This document shows, piece by piece, positions 1 to 10,290 of a stretch of 64,000 nucleotides of DNA. A model generated the notes under the pieces. That model did no database searches and was not told the origin of the DNA. It saw nothing but the letters and a program-made list of their open reading frames with translations. A program made the translations under genes and the position numbers. This DNA is from Sipunculus nudus. Taxonomy: Eukaryota > Annelida > Sipuncula > Golfingiida > Sipunculidae. The stretch covers positions 44,111,058 to 44,175,057 of the forward strand of contig CM049310.1 of the NCBI GenBank assembly GCA_026874595.1, given 5' to 3'. The first letter of the stretch is position 1. Each line of letters begins with the position of its first letter.

Positions 1-1138
1 CCACATACCGTGCCCGGTAAACACAGCTTAATAACCTAATCTGTGATACCGTAGTTATTGAACAAACTCCAATCCTTAGCTAGGCGAAAACCGTACCGGC
101 CTTTTACTGGTCTACGCCCCATTAGCAACAGTTACGCTATGCTCATTATTTATGCTCAAATGTCCGCCAGGTTTGGCCACCAGGCGGTGCTGTCTCTGTG
201 GAATTCCCTCCTGCGTTATATTTAACCATCCCCTGGTGGAATACACAGGATGCAATCGTCACCTTTCAGGACAGTCTCTATAATATCTAGCTGGTGTGGC
301 CTGAGGTCAGTTAATTATCCCCCATGTATGCAAATTTTCTCTCTTGCAGCGCCGCACGAGCTCCGCATGGGCGCAGCCATCTTTGTTAACACGCTGAGCC
401 AATCAGATTTTGTTTTTCCAAGAGTTCGCTTTTCTAGATGTTGGCTGTCTACCAAACCTGTAGATTCCTACCATTTCTCACAGCGTGTGACTCGAAGGTC
501 CCGGGAGGTAACACGCCGTGTTCAGAATCAGAGCGCAGTACTGGCCATACTAATGGTAAGACTTCTGTGAACCCGGCTTAAGACTAAATATGAATGAGCT
601 GTGCTCTCTAGTAGTATTGATTCAGCCGACCGTCATGGCCCATGGGCTACTAGTTCCAGTTTTGGACAGTGCTGGTCAATTAATTGTTAATCTGTAGCCA
701 ATCAAAAAAGTTCTATGCAAATATTTAGGCGAGAGCCTCAAAAGAAGACTACTCAGTTTACCCGGAGTGTAGAATCATAGGTAAAAAACAAAGACAATGT
801 TTTTCTCTCTCTTTCCCCCTTTTGTCCGTGTTAGTGCTTGAAGGCAATTACGGCTGATCTTTAGAAGTTGATCTTGGCTAAGAATTATAGTAATTAGTTT
901 CAAATTTGTGTCTCACATTTCTTTTTTTACCTTGGCCTACCTTTCAATGTCGTAAACCAGGAGAGGTTCCTTGCTATCGTTGAGTAATTCCAGAGTTCTA
1001 GTTATTCAAGTTTAGGTTGCAGTTTAAACATTTGTCACCACACTATATAATAAGACATATAAAATGTCTTTTTTTTTCAAAGTCTTCAGTTGAACTGGTT
1101 GAACCTTTTATTTTATATTTTTACACAGTAAATGCAAG
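1..1138. other. Leading intergenic stretch, no gene supported
   Basis: I see no recognisable gene here. An open frame of 106 codons at 250-570 has no familiar motif, no clear splice context and ordinary composition, so it is not called. The stretch is otherwise unremarkable AT-rich DNA with short homopolymer runs. Confidence 0.5.
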
Positions 1139-1382
1139 GGTGGCTCGTATGGGACACACAGAAAATTATTTTTAACTCATGGCCACGCGATAGTATCACA
1201 TGGCTACGCGATAAGTATCTCGTTCCCTTGCGATAGTATCTCATGGCCACGCGACAATTATCTCGTTCATACGCGATATTATCTCGTGGCCACGCGATGA
1301 TTATCTCGTTTCAACGCGATACTAAATATATATATATATATACTATAAATATAGATATTCTGTGTGTCCTATACGAGACACC
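1139..1382. mobile_element. Small TIR element (MITE) with a satellite core
   Basis: The ends are inverted repeats of about 25 bp: 1139-1163 against the reverse complement of 1358-1382, sharing GGTG.CTCGTAT.GGACAC and the following ACAGAA with two mismatches. Between them lies a tandem array (about 1175-1322) of seven units of 21-22 bp. One unit type carries TGGCCACGCGAT, the other CGTT followed by ACGCGAT, and they mostly alternate. An AT run then precedes the right end. There is no coding capacity, so the element is non-autonomous. Similar sequence (GTAAATGC and GTAAAATGC) flanks both ends and may be a decayed target duplication. The TIRs are clear; the superfamily is not known. Confidence 0.75.
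1175..1322. repeat. Tandem repeat, ~21-bp units, 7 copies
   Basis: Degenerate 21-22-bp units, each holding a CGCGAT or GCGAT core followed by a short AT stretch and ATC. Two variants, one with TGGCCACGCGAT and one with CGTTnnnACGCGAT, occur in the order A A B A B A B. This suggests that a dimer of about 43 bp was the unit amplified later. Confidence 0.8.
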
Positions 1383-3612
1383 GTAAAATGCCTTTACCTT
1401 CGATTTTGAACTTTTGTTGAGATAAAAAGGGTATTACATGTATTTTGATTACAAAGTTAGATAGAATAATGCAATTTCTCCGTGACTCGGTGCTTCACTT
1501 AGAGTACAGATGTGAATGTGACTGTTAATTTAACTTGCTAAGACGAACCCGGCAGCGCCTATTACACAAATGCTCATGCCACGAAGATCATCGTTCTGTG
1601 GGAGTTCTGTTGTGAACCGAGCTGTTGATTAGTGAAGGTCTCATTTTCTCCCACCAGAGGTCGTTACGGTTTCCATTCGCTTCAGTTATGCGAACTGGTA
1701 TATATCAAACATTTTTGCTGATTGGATGGTCCTGTGTATATATATAATTGATTGGGTGTCTTTATATTTTAAGACAGAATCTTGAGGTTTCATCCTATAC
1801 TTCAGGGTTTCTTTTTATTCTGTTTCATAATTTGTTGATTGTTATCTATAATTATGAAATGTTCACAGTTCATTTCAATATGTGAGAGCGCAAGAAGAAT
1901 CTGAACACGCCGGAGAGCCAGAATAAAATGTTTTATTTCATTCTGTTTGTATTCGTCGAATTTCCGGGAGTTCCTTCATGAAATGACAAAGACTAATAAT
2001 CGATCAATTAGCTATCAATGTGTTTTAGAGTTTTTATGGTTCTATCATCCGATTAACGTCTGCCAAAAGTCACTGTCTGTGCATGAAATCGATGTGCCTC
2101 AACCCGTCACTTCAGTGAACATGCTCTGACAAAATAAATCGTTCCATCAGAAACTGAATTGTATTAGTAAAATTCTTTTGTGTTGTTATCCTCCTAGATA
2201 TCTGACGGGGAGTCTATCAAAGTAAGTTTAATCATTTATTTTTTTCTTTTTCTTTAATTCTACGAAAACCGAAGACCATTTCTTGATGAAACAGATATAA
2301 CGGAAACGAAAATTGTGACAGAAGAGAAAGGTCTTAATAAATAATTCAGAGATAATTTCTTTGATAAAAAAACCTAATAATAACCAAGGTAATAAGCTTT
2401 AACTAATTAAATAACGTATATTCATACTTTCGGTGAATTCAATGCTTTTAACAAAAAAAATAATAGTGTCATGAAGAGACAATGACAACTAAAAGCAATG
2501 CCGCTAGTATTTCAAACCTGGATGATTGCAGATTTGACAGTTTGACGTGTTCGCGTACACGATGTTATGGCCTAACCAAATATTCCTAGAAAGGGTGCAA
2601 TTGTAGACATCAGATTTTACAAGAGTATTGATCATGTGACTAATGCATGGTTTTGAGCTTTAGCTGGCGACACCTATAAGTTGACAAAGTTATTGTGAGC
2701 CGATATGCATTCAATCTCTTTCACCAAGATTACTCATAAATTATTATCACGATGGCTTTCATGTAATAGTACAAAATTATTTAAAGAAGGGTAAAATAAT
2801 TGAGCATAAATCAAGTACCTAAAACTTAAATTCTTCATGTTGTTGTTAATTTTCATCTCAGAATATGTTCATTTCATATTAAACGTTCAAATTAAGGGCT
2901 TGCTTTATTTTAAATTAATTCCGAGATCATAAATGAGAATTTCAATGGCAGTCCTTTGGAGGAATACACTATAACAGCTGGGCTCACACATAAACACACA
3001 CTCATTTGGACACATTGTAACAAAGTTTCACAAGGATGGACGGGTATATAATTAAACTTACATCAAATCATATCAGAAGTTCCATGGAATATTAAAATTG
3101 CTCTGGGTAGAACATACACTGAAGTACAGACATCATGGTTTAAAGATTGGAAAGGAAGACGGATATATTAACAATAAAAAACTACATACGTCTGTTTATT
3201 ATTTATTTATTACATTTCACAAATTAAATCCGTTGTGGATGCGTATCCCGTATATGACAAGAATATATATCAACTCTTTGGCCATGTGATTCAAAATACC
3301 TGGCACAATACACAATTAAATTATTTACATGACAATAAAGTTATATTAAAGCCAAAAAAAATGTTTATTATCAATAACCATATTGGTAATATGATGGATC
3401 TTGACTGTTTGGTTACCACAATTATGCTTCATTAAAATATCATTCATGAATTTTATTCTAATTATAGTGTGTAACCTGTCCTTACGACTGACGGTTTACA
3501 AAATGTACACGTGAGAATCGGATAATAATATACGACCCAAAACGTGGAAATAGAATCCGTATCATTACATTTGTATGGCCGCTGTACTACCTCATTGTAA
3601 TTTGCGGGTCTA
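1383..3612. other. Intergenic, no gene supported
   Basis: AT-rich sequence with short open frames (1947-2129, 3098-3435) that lack motifs, codon bias or splice support. I see no RNA gene and no mobile element with definable ends. Confidence 0.45.
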
Positions 3613-3617
3613 GTATA

Positions 3618-3682
<65 letters not shown>
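3613..3682. repeat. (TA)n microsatellite
   Basis: A nearly pure TA run of about 70 bp. It directly abuts the left end of the TIR element that starts at 3683. Confidence 0.95.
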
Positions 3683-3686
<4 letters not shown>

Positions 3687-4652
3687 GAACCTGTGTAAAA
3701 AGACCATGTTTAGGATTGATATAAAGTGGTCTTGATTTACAGTTGGTCTTATCAAGGAGTTTACAGCGAGCAGTAAATCACTGGAATAACATTGACCGGA
3801 ATTATGAATGCGCAAATGGTTTGTTTTGTCAAGAATTATGCGCAACATATATATCTAGAAAGGTCCCAGGTTGATGAATCACTTGATCAATTTAAGGATA
3901 GATGCGGTCACTCTACATCAACTTCTGCCGTGATTCATGACGGACGACTGGTCAGTGTAAACCTTACTTTCCCTGAATAACTTCGGAATTATAAAAAATT
4001 CCATCAGTTTCAACACTTCTGACTTATATTAATAATTAGCCATGTATTATAGTATTCCGTCGATTAAAAAAAAATGTTGACGCTTATGATCGGATGACTT
4101 TCATTTTGATTGATAACAGTGAGCCATCGCCCCCTCTGTCACTGACGCCGTTGTTCTCTTATTATCGCCCATATTTACCGCAGCCAAGCTATAGCTAAGG
4201 CGTCATTAGCAACAATAGCTTCACACACGATTCCCACAAATATGAAAATATGGTGTTCAAACTTATGATTGTTTAAAATTTTATATTAAATACTACCAGA
4301 GATAAAATTTGGGAGAAACTTACTAATCCTTGTTACAATATTTATAAAAAAATACCGGTACTATAACGTGCTGTTCCAAAGTCACGCCGAAGGGGGGTCT
4401 CTCGCGCTGTATCAATTAGCACCGGGCTTATCAGCGGCATCTCTTTGTGCCTTGGAGCAGCGAGTTTTATGACCCCTGTCAGCAACATCCAACACGGCCA
4501 GACTCTCACTTGATACTCCATCCCTGTAAACTCCTTGGTTTTATTAAACAGGTCAATCAAAACTAATATTAATGCTTCCGGTTCATGTAATAATGGTCTT
4601 TATATAGGCATGTGGTCTTATTAGTTAGGTGGTCTTTCAGACAGATTCTACT
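3683..4652. mobile_element. ~970-bp TIR element with subterminal GGTCTT repeats
   Basis: The left end (3683-3705) starts AGTTGAACCTGTGTAAAAAG. The reverse complement of the right end (4631-4652) starts AGTAGAATCTGTCTGAAAG, and both end in GACC: an imperfect TIR of 22-23 bp. GGTCTT or its complement AAGACC recurs several times just inside each end (3700-3752 and 4592-4637), as subterminal transposase-binding repeats often do. Two short open frames inside (3792-3980 +, 4342-4560 -) have no recognised domain. The left side is inserted beside a TA microsatellite, so any TA target duplication cannot be told from flanking sequence. It is likely a non-autonomous DNA transposon. Confidence 0.6.
4540..4545 (-). 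terminator. Candidate poly(A) signal AATAAA for the membrane-protein gene
   Basis: AATAAA on the minus strand, about 145 bases after the stop codon of the orphan gene at 4691-5527 and inside the 3683-4652 TIR element. AATAAA is common by chance in AT-rich DNA, so its use is only inferred. Confidence 0.3.
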
Positions 4653-4690
4653 GAATGTGTATATATATAATTTCATTTCCTACTGGGTTT

Positions 4691-5527
4691 TCATTGCAAA
4701 GGCCAATCAACTCGCCCAATGATATCATACAGAGCACCCTGGCCTTTGTACCTACAACGAAGTAGTTCCCCGATCAGTCCATCATTTTTGGCGGTTTGCC
4801 AGATACTTGAAAGGTAGGTTCCACGCTTGTATCCTTCAAACAGGAAATACGTCCTTTTACTATTAGATATTTTCTTTAAGACGTCCATATTTCGCCAGAC
4901 GCCCTCGTCCGTCATTTGTGATATGATAACGAGGTCACACGCTACGGAAAGATTGTCCATCCCTGCCTTGGAGACCGGATGTATGGGCACACGCACGCGC
5001 CTCGACAACTTCCCATGAAGAACGGTGTACGCAACACCTTTGGTGTCCATTTCAGAATTTCCTAATAAATAAATGGCAGATTTCTTATTTGACACAAACC
5101 AAACATATAAGTCAGAAAAAGGCTGCACGCTTGTTATGCAAATTTTTTCCACTCCCGGTAGTCTTGCCGCGAGCATGCGCATAAGTTCGCGCTCCTTTTC
5201 TCTGGCCGACACTAAAGCCTGTTGGTCAATTGTGCGCATGCGCACATAGTGTGAAAGCTCATTTGTGTACTCCTGGTGCAGTTTCTGGCCATCTCCAGTT
5301 TCCAACATTTCTTCACAAGTTTCGATACCTCTGAATTCTAGGAGAGTTTTCTCACGTAAAGGAGCCATTGTTGCCTTGATTACCTCTTCCTCTGAAACAC
5401 GTGACGTGTACGTGGGAGGACTGCTTGACGTGATCAGATAGGCTCCAAGCACAATGGCAATGAGGACGCCCACGGACGTCAAGCGCCCTCTCACGGAGCC
5501 CCGCAGAACCTGCCACTCGAGGGTCAT
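4691..5527 (-). CDS. Uncharacterised type II single-pass membrane protein, 278 aa
   Basis: I do not recognise the family. From the chosen Met (codon 5527-5525) the product is 278 residues and begins MTLEWQVLRG. A short basic N-terminus (R9, R13, R15) is followed by one hydrophobic helix at residues 16-35, then serines and prolines and a mixed globular domain of about 240 residues. That layout fits a type II membrane protein with its C-terminal domain in the lumen or outside the cell. CDLVIIS at 197-203 looks like a Rossmann-type beta strand, but no cofactor motif is visible, so no enzyme is claimed. The frame stays open upstream to 5656. A strong acceptor (tttatttccag, first exon base 5557) sits 30 bases before this Met in phase 0, which suggests a 5' UTR intron or a further coding exon at higher coordinates. 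The length, uniform composition and lack of repeats argue for a real gene. Confidence 0.65.
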   Translation of the reverse strand: MTLEWQVLRGSVRGRLTSVGVLIAIVLGAYLITSSSPPTYTSRVSEEEVIKATMAPLREKTLLEFRGIETCEEMLETGDGQKLHQEYTNELSHYVRMRTIDQQALVSAREKERELMRMLAARLPGVEKICITSVQPFSDLYVWFVSNKKSAIYLLGNSEMDTKGVAYTVLHGKLSRRVRVPIHPVSKAGMDNLSVACDLVIISQMTDEGVWRNMDVLKKISNSKRTYFLFEGYKRGTYLSSIWQTAKNDGLIGELLRCRYKGQGALYDIIGRVDWPLQ

Positions 5528-5557
5528 GAGTGTTTTGTCCTTCCCACTGCAGTATAT

Positions 5558-5575
5558 CTGGAAATAAAATGCATA
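5558..5575 (-). promoter_or_regulatory. Splice acceptor of the orphan gene's last exon
   Basis: On the minus strand the sequence reads gcattttatttccag and then the exon base at 5557. The tract is pyrimidine-rich with a possible CTAAG branch site about 40 bases upstream. It implies that the gene has at least one 5' exon at higher coordinates, which I could not identify. Confidence 0.5.
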
Positions 5576-5772
5576 TATAAACATAGTAAAGAACTTAGCA
5601 ATTTGAGTGTCAAAATAGATCGGGCCCTCGCTTGTGGTGCAAACATGATGTGACATCTATCGGTACACTAATAAACTACTTTTAGCAAACTATTAGTTAT
5701 CTCGAAATAATTGCACTCCATCAACCATAACCTCCGTGCATGACAATAAACGATATCATTTTGCCTTGCAAT

Positions 5773-5797
5773 GGGGGGGGGGGGGGGGGGGGGGGGG
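5773..5797 (+). repeat. Poly(G) run of 25
   Basis: Uninterrupted guanines upstream of the orphan minus-strand gene. The exact length is the kind of thing sequencing gets wrong. Confidence 0.9.
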
Positions 5798-7105
5798 CTT
5801 TTGTCTTTTTGCCGCTAAAAATTCTAGTTCCACCAACGCTTTGACAGCTTCCTGTTGTCAACGATAGTTTATTGTTCTATCCTTGTTGGGCTCCTTTTGA
5901 TTTTGATAATAATTTGAAAATACATGTAAACATTCATTTAACGTCATGTAAACAAAATATCATATCGAGATCGAATTGAAGTAACAGTTAGTGAAAACAA
6001 GCATCTTCGACGGGCGCTTGGTGGTTAACGGATATAGTGTGTCGTGTTTTCAAGGAGGAATTCACACAGGATGCAAACTGAAACGTTCATTATAAAGCAA
6101 GAAAAAACAGCAAGCATCATAATACTCGAAAGGGGTCTCTCGTGTAGCATTATTTATACTCCAGTCTGACGTAATACGTAGTTTAAACAAAATTTGACAC
6201 ACCGCCAAGGCAGGTTAACATAGCTCGCGCTCACGTGGTACTATCACGAAACGTCAGAATGGTCACGACGCCGTGATCATTTATAGACGAGGACAAATAT
6301 AGCACTGCATGAAGCATGTTTATAAATACAACACTACAGGAGGGGAACACAGCACAATAATATATAGATGACCACTACACGAATACAAATATAGCTGCCA
6401 CAGCATATACATATAAATATGTTTAAGCTTGCTGAATATGAAACAAAACTTTTCCATTAAATCAACTGAAACACACACACACACACACACCTTAAACATG
6501 TGTCATCTCAAAGCAATGCCACATATTCAAAGAGATAAGCTTATAAACAGACTTAAAAGGAAGACAGATATTCTAACTAAACTTATCATTTATTTATGAA
6601 ACGGGGCTATTTTAATCACAGACTGCAGTGACCATTCAATAATTTACAAAGGCTGATTAACCGGGAAGGTCTTGGCCAAACCACAAGCTCAAAAGCTGAC
6701 CTTGAGCTGTAAAACAGTGAAAATCTGCATTCTGTATAATTAAGTCCACTTACAGTGTTATGGTACATAAATTCCTGTGTCGCAAAATATGACATATCCA
6801 TTACATGTTCACACTTTAAGAGTAATATCCTACATGTGTAACGATGTGAAACTGATAAAATACTTTACGGTTCAAAGGTCAGGTTTTCTGTCTGACTCTC
6901 TTAGAAAGCCTAACACAGCCTTGGCGTTCCATTATATGTATAATAAGTTGGAAATGGCAATTCTGCAAGTAAATTGCCAAATATATACATGGTTCGGGAA
7001 ATCAAACTTCTAAATATTTCACCTTTAGTTTGTTATTAACATTTAAATTTAATATTTTTCAGTTGAATATATACGCACATAATGTAAAATTATAAAATAT
7101 TGGAA

Positions 7106-7107
<2 letters not shown>

Positions 7108-7181
<74 letters not shown>
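7108..7181. repeat. (TA)n microsatellite
   Basis: A pure TA run of about 73 bp. Confidence 0.95.
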
Positions 7182-7917
7182 CTTAATATTCCGTGATAAT
7201 GACTTATTTCATACAGCATTGAATAGATGAAAGGTTGACGTCCCTTTACCATGAAACTCTCTCAACAGATGTATTCTTGCCCGAACTCTGTTTCTGGAGT
7301 ACTTTCTTAATTGTCGGACCCCCGCGCCTTAATCGAACCCTTACAGATATATGTCTCCAAGTTTCTCGTGGTTGCTATTTTGCCAACGCACTAAATCTTG
7401 AATGTCACAGATCGAATGTTTTAAATTATATCACTGACTCTTTGGAAAGACCATTTATATGGTTTGCACAACGATTTTCTATAGTACATTCAAATATAAA
7501 ACTTCGTGTGTAAACAAAGCTTGTCATCCCTTTATATAAAGATTTTTATCTTTCTTTTTATATCAGCAGAGAGAGTCGATGTTCTGATAAAATCGGACTT
7601 GTATGCCATAGTCTGTGGACTTTTTTAAAATTTCTTCATATATTTACATATTTTTATGTAGTTAGATTTTTTAAATTTTTTTCTCCTTGTATATTTTCCG
7701 AATTGTCTGTATTTATGTTATTCCTTTTGATTAAACATAACTAAAATACTGTTAGTGAGAGTTTAGCTTTACGATAAGAAGGTATTGCAATAGGATAGAT
7801 GGTCTGTCAGTTTTTCCATGTGTTTATGGAAATATGTAGGTTAATTAATCCTCTAGGTGTGCAGCAATTTATTTTTGGTACAATATATATGTGCACATAA
7901 ATTATTTATATTAATAA

Positions 7918-7947
7918 TTTATATATATATATATATGCACATGAAAA

Positions 7948-8000
<53 letters not shown>
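7918..8000. repeat. Interrupted (TA)n microsatellite
   Basis: Two TA blocks separated by a short ATGCACATGAAA-type interruption and a TGTGTG step. Confidence 0.9.
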
Positions 8001-8003
<3 letters not shown>

Positions 8004-8530
8004 CTCGCACACACATGCATAAATGCACGTATTCTTAGTATACTCTTACCTATACAGTATAGCAACCATGAGTCATTATCGCCCCATTCACAAAGTTTCC
8101 CACAACCGATAGTCTATATCAGGATTCTTTTATCTGAATATAACAAGTGTACGCCGGACAAGTGCATGAATCTGTATGCTTTGACTGGCCACGAAAGGAC
8201 ACACAGTGTGTTCTCGGTGACATGGTGTCTTTTACTGTGTCTAGTCAGATGTAACTTCATGTATGCATGGATAGCTGTCATCATAACTCATACACATAGA
8301 ATAACTAGAGCAAGTAATTAGGTGATGACCCTGATGTGTCCCATCTGTACTTGTTATTTTACTGTATAACGGTTTCTGACATAACGGAACATAGAAAGGG
8401 AAAATAATGAATATAAATAATTCAGAAAAGAATATATATATATATATATTTATTTATTTATTTAAACAGTTATCAGAAGTCCTATATGGTCTACAGGACA
8501 GATATAGCTCTACTGTGCACACAAACAGAC

Positions 8531-8575
8531 ATCTCTCTATCTCTCTTTCTCTCTCTCTCTCTCTCTCTCAATGAG

Positions 8576-8659
<84 letters not shown>

Positions 8660-8660
8660 A
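8531..8660. repeat. (TC)n followed by (GA)n, inverted pair
   Basis: A polypyrimidine block (TC-rich, 8531-8569) is followed after about 13 bases by a longer polypurine block (GA-rich, 8583-8660). The two can pair as an inverted repeat of about 38 bp or form triplex DNA. Open frames on both strands through this stretch are low-complexity artefacts. Confidence 0.9.
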
Positions 8661-9329
8661 TCCTTGCACTTTGTGACAAACAAGTTCACTGACATAATGT
8701 TAATTTCATTACCAATGTATCTTTCACTCAACAGACGATGCCTGCAATGCATCATGGGAAGGATCGGCCGTGTGACACCAGTTCTCCCTAACTCCAGACT
8801 TTCATGGGAACAGAGTTCACAATGTTCTTTGTACCACAACGATTTTAACGAGATTTGGGTCCTTTACGTTCATGGGTGCACATTTTATGTCTCCATAAGA
8901 CATAAATCCAAAAGAAAATATGTACTTGTTGCAACAATATGGCAGTAAAACAGTCTGCCGCCTCCCCGCATGCAATGGGAAACTCATAAAAATGACGTAA
9001 AACAGAATGGAGTCACTTTTGGAACAATCTAAATTCTTCTAAACGAAAATTCCTTTTGCAGCATTTTTATCTGAGAATTTGGCTTATAAATAAGAAGTGA
9101 AACTCAGTAATTAAGTTTCTCTATAGATATAATTCATCAAATAATGAACCAGTGTACAACTGGGAAAAAATGTCTTTAATACACTTGTCACGTATTTTTT
9201 TTTAATATCAAAGTACGTCGTTAAATGTAGACGAGGTTGTGCCATAAAATGAGTATTGCTGTAGGGCAGACACACACACACAAACAGAGAGAAAACACAG
9301 GCATATTTGATATAGAGAAAGGTAGACAC

Positions 9330-9500
9330 CGGGCCTGGGTGACACCAGGATACAAAATAAAAAATGATAGAAAGCGAGTGCTACCGCCCTGTCAAGTAGT
9401 CCCAAACCGAAACGGAAACTCTGCAGATGTACATACTTAGATTAAGAATTACATAAGTCAGCATTAAAAAATGGAGGCGGTTACCTCCACAAAAAAAATT
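9330..9500 (+). mobile_element. SINE body fragment, same family as 40838-41240
   Basis: It shares ordered blocks with the SINE in UCHL5 intron 8: ACCAGGATA, CTGCCCTGTCA-like sequence, an AAACCG..A.GGAA block, CTGCAGAT, and finally GCATTAAAAAATGGA followed by GCGGTTACCTCC. An A-rich tail follows. The tRNA-like head is missing, so this copy is 5' truncated. Confidence 0.65.
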
Positions 9501-10039
9501 TAAAAGAATTTAATTTTAAAAAAATATAGAGAGAAAGGGAAATATACATGATGGGGTGTTTGTTTTGAACAAGAGCTGAATTCTAACCATACAGCGTTCC
9601 TCCTCGCCAGTGAATCCGACTCTTTTTTATTAAAAAAAAAACCGAGTGCAAAGTAATTAGTCTTCTGAAAGCCTTCAATGGAAGAAAACTCAGTTTTTTT
9701 TCTAACATAGTGTTAATTACTAATTGGTTTTCTCAACGCTTTAAATGAAATCCTCAGCGTTTTTCTTCACGAACTGATTGAACAATTTGGAGTGTGCCAA
9801 TTATGTAATCTTCAACACTAAAATAAAAGAAGTTTGCCATTTCTCTATAGACAAAGGATATCTCACGAATATATAATGAGAGAGAGAGAGAGATGGAGAG
9901 ACGGGCGCTAAATGTACATGATATTGCGGCTTAAGACACCATAATTACTAATGATATACGGTAATGGTGATATAAGGCCATCCGCCCAGACAGATAACAC
10001 ATCACGGGTTATGGATAATCACAAAATTATATCGCATGG

Positions 10040-10290
10040 TAACATTAACAATATGTTTTATGTTTAGGCCTGAAATTAAATATATTGTCAAAAAGATTAT
10101 CTGAATCTCACAATGGAAAAAGATACAGACAGACTATTAAAACTTAACGCCAGTCGCTTATTACGTATGTTTTACGGTCATACCTAAGATTAAATATATT
10201 GTCAAATAAGATGATTATTAATTCACGTGGCTGTCAATGGAGTTTGCTTCTTCACAATAGAAAATAACTTAACGCCAGTCGCTTACTACA
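10040..10290. repeat. Two-copy tandem repeat, period ~125 bp
   Basis: ATTAAATATATTGTCAAA and TTAACGCCAGTCGCTTA each occur twice in the same order, the second block at 10144 and 10269. The copies have diverged in between. Confidence 0.7.

Larger units (their letters stand above)
5798..9329. other. Intergenic with microsatellites, no gene supported
   Basis: No recognisable coding sequence. Open frames here (for example 6777-7013, 7235-7513 and 7857-8321) are short, lack motifs or run through TA repeats. Any 5' exon of the minus-strand membrane gene should lie in this direction, but none could be picked out by eye. Confidence 0.45.

Noticed and set aside
250-570. 106-codon frame near the start of the window
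   Set aside because: No domain, no splice or promoter context and no hint of conservation. Its length is within chance for this window.
3462-3848. 128-codon minus-strand frame
   Set aside because: Its middle is a translated TA microsatellite and its ends share nothing with known proteins.
7857-8321. 154-codon frame
   Set aside because: A large part is a translated TA repeat; the remainder has no motif.
8486-8948. Arg/Glu- and Ser/Leu-rich frames on both strands
   Set aside because: Translation of the GA and TC microsatellites.
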